A program made the translations under genes and the position numbers. From Candidatus Rokuibacteriota bacterium (GTDB taxonomy: Bacteria > Methylomirabilota > Methylomirabilia > Rokubacteriales > CSP1-6), in the NCBI GenBank assembly GCA_003221595.1, contig QHSM01000047.1:1-9198 (forward strand): a DNA stretch of 9,198 nucleotides, in the 5' to 3' direction. Position 1 is the stretch's first letter, and the number at the start of each line of letters is the position of its first letter. The notes beneath the pieces are model-generated. The model did no database searches. It saw only the letters and a program-made list of their open reading frames with translations, and was not told where the DNA came from. This document shows, in pieces, positions 6,543-9,198 of the stretch.

Positions 6543-8777
6543 TTACCGCGCGAGCGGATCGGGCCGGAGCTGGAAATGCACGACCAGCGGGCTCGACAAG
6601 GTCTTGCCGGGCGCGCCGGGACTCGGCGCGTCGACGCCTTCGATGTGCATGGGCGTCCGGTTGCCGGAGGTCACCCAGAGTCCCTTGCCCTTCCAGCCCG
6701 CATTCGGATCGTCGATGCGGCCGTCCACGCCCTTGGCGAAGAAGCCCATGGGGTAGGGAACCCGCAGCTCGACGATCTTGCCGTACGTCAGCACGTGGAG
6801 TGAATCGGAGAAGTTGCCGGTCCCGATCGGAGCGTTCGCGCCGAGGCCCAGGATGTCGTGCTGGTCGACCCAGGTGTAATAGGGGCCTTCGGCCGCGCCG
6901 TCTCTGCCGGCGAACGCGGGTCCGGGGAGCGGATAGAACGTCCAGCCCTCAGGGCACAGATTCCCCTCCGCCGCGCCGGGGCCGTTGAGGCGCCCCTTGC
7001 ACTTGCGACGATCGAAGCCGGCGATGTGGCCGCTCGCCAGCGTCACCCACGCCACACCGTGACGATCGACGTCGAACCCGCGCATGCCATAGCCGGGAGG
7101 CGGCACCTTGTAGACCTCCACGAGCGCCGTCTCGGGCGGGTTCGACCCCGGCTGTAGCCGGAGAACATATCCGGGGTGCCCGATGTTCGACCCCCAGATG
7201 GATCCGTCGGCGGGACTGTACGCGATGCCGTAGAAGCCCAGCCCGATCCGCTTGTCCTTGGTGGGATCCTCCGGCTGGTTGGGCTCGACATAGGCGTCCC
7301 GCTTGCCGTTGCCGTTGGTGTCGACGACGAGCGCCGTCCAGCCCTGCGACTTCCCGGCGTCGCGGGTCTCCCAGAACATCTTCGTGTTGATCCAGCCGAC
7401 GATGGCGAGCTCGTTCTGGAGGTTGTTGCTGAGCCACAGCGTGTTGCTGGCGTCCTCGGCGAAATTCAGGTGGTGCGTGCCGAAGCACGTGTCGATGAAC
7501 ACGAACTGCCTGGTCTTCGGGTCGTACGCCGTGACTTGTCGTGAGTTCTGCACGAACCCGTCGGGAGTTCCCGCGAGCGGGTACACCTTCGCCGACGGGT
7601 GACCCGACGCGGCCGCGCAGTACGCCGGCGGACTCTTGGGCGATCGGATCTGCGCCGTGAAGTACACGCGCCCGTCCTGATCCATCATCGGGTTGTGGGC
7701 GTTGACGCGCGTGTCCCACACCTGCTCGGTGCCGAAGTACGGCGACGACGCCACCACCGGGTTGGCCAGCGCCGAGCTGGGCGCATCCTGGTCGCGGACC
7801 GGCACTCGCATGGTGCTCTTGGTGATCTTGACCGGATCCAGGATGGGCAGGTGATCCGTGCTCAGCTCGGCGGCGCCGTAGATCAGGCCGGACGCGTTGA
7901 CCGTAGGTTTCCGTCTGTCGGTGACGATCAGGTCGTGGATGTAGTACTTGGGGGAGAGCCAGTCGTACACGGTCACGACGAGGTTGCGCTCCACGCCGTG
8001 CGGCCGCGACGGTGCCGACGGGGGTAGCTCGCCGGCGCGAATGCGATCGGTCCACTCCGCCAGGCGGCGGAGGTGTCCCCCGTCCGACGTGTTGAGGGTC
8101 CCGATGGTCCTGACCATGGTGCCACCACCCGGTCCGGACTGGAGCCGCCGTGTCCACGCCTCGACCGAGCTCGTGAACCTGCCCAGACCCTCGGGCATCT
8201 CGCGGGTTGCCTTGTCGCCGATCTGGTGACAGTTACCGCAGCCGTTCAGCTGGATGGCGTTGAGCCACTGTTCCTGGCTCTTGAAGGCGACCGGCATGCC
8301 GTTACCGTCGGGGCCCGTGCCGGGGAAGAGGCTCCTGTCCGGGATCTTGAGCATGGCGAACCAATAGATGGCGGGGTAGTACGCTGCCGCGGCCGCGGCG
8401 CTCGGCGCCACGACCGCGTTCAAGTTGACGATCTGGCCGCGCGCGCTCTTGACCTTCGGAGAATCGACCAGCCCGTAGCCCCGCACCCACAGACTGTAGG
8501 TGGCTTGCGGCAGGCCGGGGATCACGTACCGCCCGTAATCGTCCGTGACCACGATCCTGGCGAATCTGGTGCCGAGCTCGGTCGTTTCCGCGATGACCCA
8601 GACGCCGGCTTCCGGTCCATTCTTGCTGGTGACCACGCCGCCGATATCGCCGCCGCCGATCTGCACCGCGGCGGGCGGGGCCTGCTGCGCGCCCGGCCTG
8701 ATCACCGGCCAAGCCGCCACGACCACGACGAGACCGACCACCATCGCGCCCGCGTACAGGAGACCTCTGTTCACCAT
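6543..8777 (-). CDS. Exported carboxypeptidase-regulatory-like / cytochrome c / Vgb-like beta-propeller protein
   Basis: The protein has 744 aa. Residues about 6-25 form a hydrophobic signal or anchor segment, followed by an Ala/Pro/Gln linker, so it acts outside the cytoplasmic membrane. Residues about 44-122 are a carboxypeptidase-regulatory-like beta-sandwich (GGVVTSKNGPEAGVWV, then DDYGRYVIPGLPQATY). A single haem c site is CGNCH at 180-184; M194 in REMPEGL is a possible axial ligand. From about 330 to the end come blade-like repeats of the Vgb/NHL-propeller type: HNPMMDQDGRVYF from 361, THHLNFAEDASNTLWLS from 434, FYGIAYSPADGSIWGSN from 515, and MRGFDVDRHGVAWVT from 565. DTNGNGKRD at 486-494 looks like a calcium loop. 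A periplasmic redox or sensor/dehydrogenase role is inferred; the reaction is unknown. The frame opens at 8840, but ATG at 8777 is chosen because GGGGGAA (8791-8785) lies 7 nt before it and the signal segment begins there. Confidence 0.85.
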   Translation of the reverse strand: MVNRGLLYAGAMVVGLVVVVAAWPVIRPGAQQAPPAAVQIGGGDIGGVVTSKNGPEAGVWVIAETTELGTRFARIVVTDDYGRYVIPGLPQATYSLWVRGYGLVDSPKVKSARGQIVNLNAVVAPSAAAAAAYYPAIYWFAMLKIPDRSLFPGTGPDGNGMPVAFKSQEQWLNAIQLNGCGNCHQIGDKATREMPEGLGRFTSSVEAWTRRLQSGPGGGTMVRTIGTLNTSDGGHLRRLAEWTDRIRAGELPPSAPSRPHGVERNLVVTVYDWLSPKYYIHDLIVTDRRKPTVNASGLIYGAAELSTDHLPILDPVKITKSTMRVPVRDQDAPSSALANPVVASSPYFGTEQVWDTRVNAHNPMMDQDGRVYFTAQIRSPKSPPAYCAAASGHPSAKVYPLAGTPDGFVQNSRQVTAYDPKTRQFVFIDTCFGTHHLNFAEDASNTLWLSNNLQNELAIVGWINTKMFWETRDAGKSQGWTALVVDTNGNGKRDAYVEPNQPEDPTKDKRIGLGFYGIAYSPADGSIWGSNIGHPGYVLRLQPGSNPPETALVEVYKVPPPGYGMRGFDVDRHGVAWVTLASGHIAGFDRRKCKGRLNGPGAAEGNLCPEGWTFYPLPGPAFAGRDGAAEGPYYTWVDQHDILGLGANAPIGTGNFSDSLHVLTYGKIVELRVPYPMGFFAKGVDGRIDDPNAGWKGKGLWVTSGNRTPMHIEGVDAPSPGAPGKTLSSPLVVHFQLRPDPLAR

Positions 8778-8836
8778 GTCTGACTTCCCCCGCGCGCTTG
8801 GATGTGCGCCACGATCTACTCGGCCCGCTCTCCTTG

Positions 8837-9198
8837 TCAAGGGGACCTACGTTGTCGTGCTGCGCCTCGATGAGCGTGAATCCAGCGGACGATGAGGTCC
8901 GCCAGCTCGCGCTCGCGCCGCTGAAAGTTGTGGCGCGCGCCGGGAATCACGGTGCCCGTGAACGCCCGGGCGCGCGTCGCATTCCCTCGGAAGGCCGCGA
9001 TCAGCTCCCCCGCCGGGCGGTCGAGGAACTCGTCGCGGCTGCCGACGACGGCGGCGATCGGTAGCCGCACGGCCCGGAGCGCCGTCCAGCGGGCGCCGGG
9101 CCGGTAGTAGGGGAACACGTCCTCGACCTCACCGGGGCGATACAGGCTGATGTAGCGACGAGCGCTCCAGTAGCCCCACGCCCGTGGCACCAGGTCCA
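8837..9198 (-). CDS. Alpha/beta hydrolase, C-terminal part (N-terminus outside window)
   Basis: About 120 residues are visible. The frame runs open through the right edge (DLVPRAWGYW), and the GTG at 9190 is internal, not a start. The end of an alpha/beta-hydrolase fold is recognisable. LPIAAVVGSRDEFL is the strand and turn carrying the acidic residue of the triad (Asp of RDEF). GARHNFQRRERELADLIVRWI has the catalytic His (ARHN) and the final amphipathic helix. The nucleophile elbow (GxSxG) would lie beyond the edge, so activity cannot be judged. It lacks visible membrane segments in this part. The stop at 8837 is 59 bp before the start of the haem c/propeller gene on the same strand, so both may be transcribed together. 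The 59-bp gap shows no clear terminator hairpin. Confidence 0.8.
   Translation of the reverse strand, partial: DLVPRAWGYWSARRYISLYRPGEVEDVFPYYRPGARWTALRAVRLPIAAVVGSRDEFLDRPAGELIAAFRGNATRARAFTGTVIPGARHNFQRRERELADLIVRWIHAHRGAARQRRSP

Noticed and set aside
8386..8399. Perfect 14-bp palindrome GCCGCGGCCGCGGC
   Set aside because: It lies within the poly-alanine stretch of the haem c/propeller protein; repeated GCC/GCG alanine codons explain it.
1..9198. Possible defence system, mobile element or CRISPR array
   Set aside because: No nuclease, transposase, integrase, reverse transcriptase, repeat-spacer pattern or terminal inverted repeats were found; all long genes belong to metabolic or envelope families except the unrecognised partial protein at 3-533.

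Overview
The window is a high-GC, gene-dense stretch of bacterial chromosome. Gaps are short, neighbouring genes overlap by ATGA/TTGA junctions, and Shine-Dalgarno sequences are clear. I infer a free-living soil or sediment bacterium, perhaps an uncultivated high-GC lineage such as Rokubacteria/Methylomirabilota or Acidobacteria. There is no rRNA or other marker gene to test that, so the lineage is a weak guess. I see no tRNA, rRNA, insertion sequence, CRISPR array or phage gene.

Left part (1-4882), a surface-glycan type region. The end of an unrecognised protein (3-533, +) overlaps by 4 bp an asparagine-synthetase-like protein (530-2311, +). The latter keeps the ATP-pyrophosphatase loop but has no N-terminal Cys amidotransferase nucleophile. 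Facing it, with only 4 bp between the stop codons, is a minus-strand pair: a Wzx-type polysaccharide flippase (4882-3425) followed by a CapA-family metallophosphatase-like protein (3428-2316), joined by an ATGA overlap. Asparagine-synthetase homologues, flippases and CapA proteins commonly occur together in exopolysaccharide/capsule loci. No glycosyltransferase or Wzy polymerase is visible, so this is probably one edge of a larger locus.

Right part (4929-9198), an enzyme/redox region. A metal-dependent amidohydrolase (5951-4929, -) is divergent from a VOC-fold (glyoxalase/dioxygenase superfamily) enzyme (6104-6529, +). The 152 bp between them hold a perfect 11-bp inverted repeat next to an exact TATAAT. 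Convergent to the VOC gene is a large exported protein (8777-6543, -) with a carboxypeptidase-regulatory-like domain, one CXXCH haem c site and a Vgb-like beta-propeller. Upstream of it on the same strand is the C-terminal part of an alpha/beta hydrolase cut by the window edge. The amidohydrolase lies 46 bp upstream of the flippase on the same strand, so co-transcription is possible, but no functional link is evident.

No clearly new multi-gene system is demonstrated. The items most worth a second look are the unknown-protein/asparagine-synthetase pair, the haem c/propeller fusion, the inverted repeat with its promoter, and the two-codon leader ORF at the flippase start.
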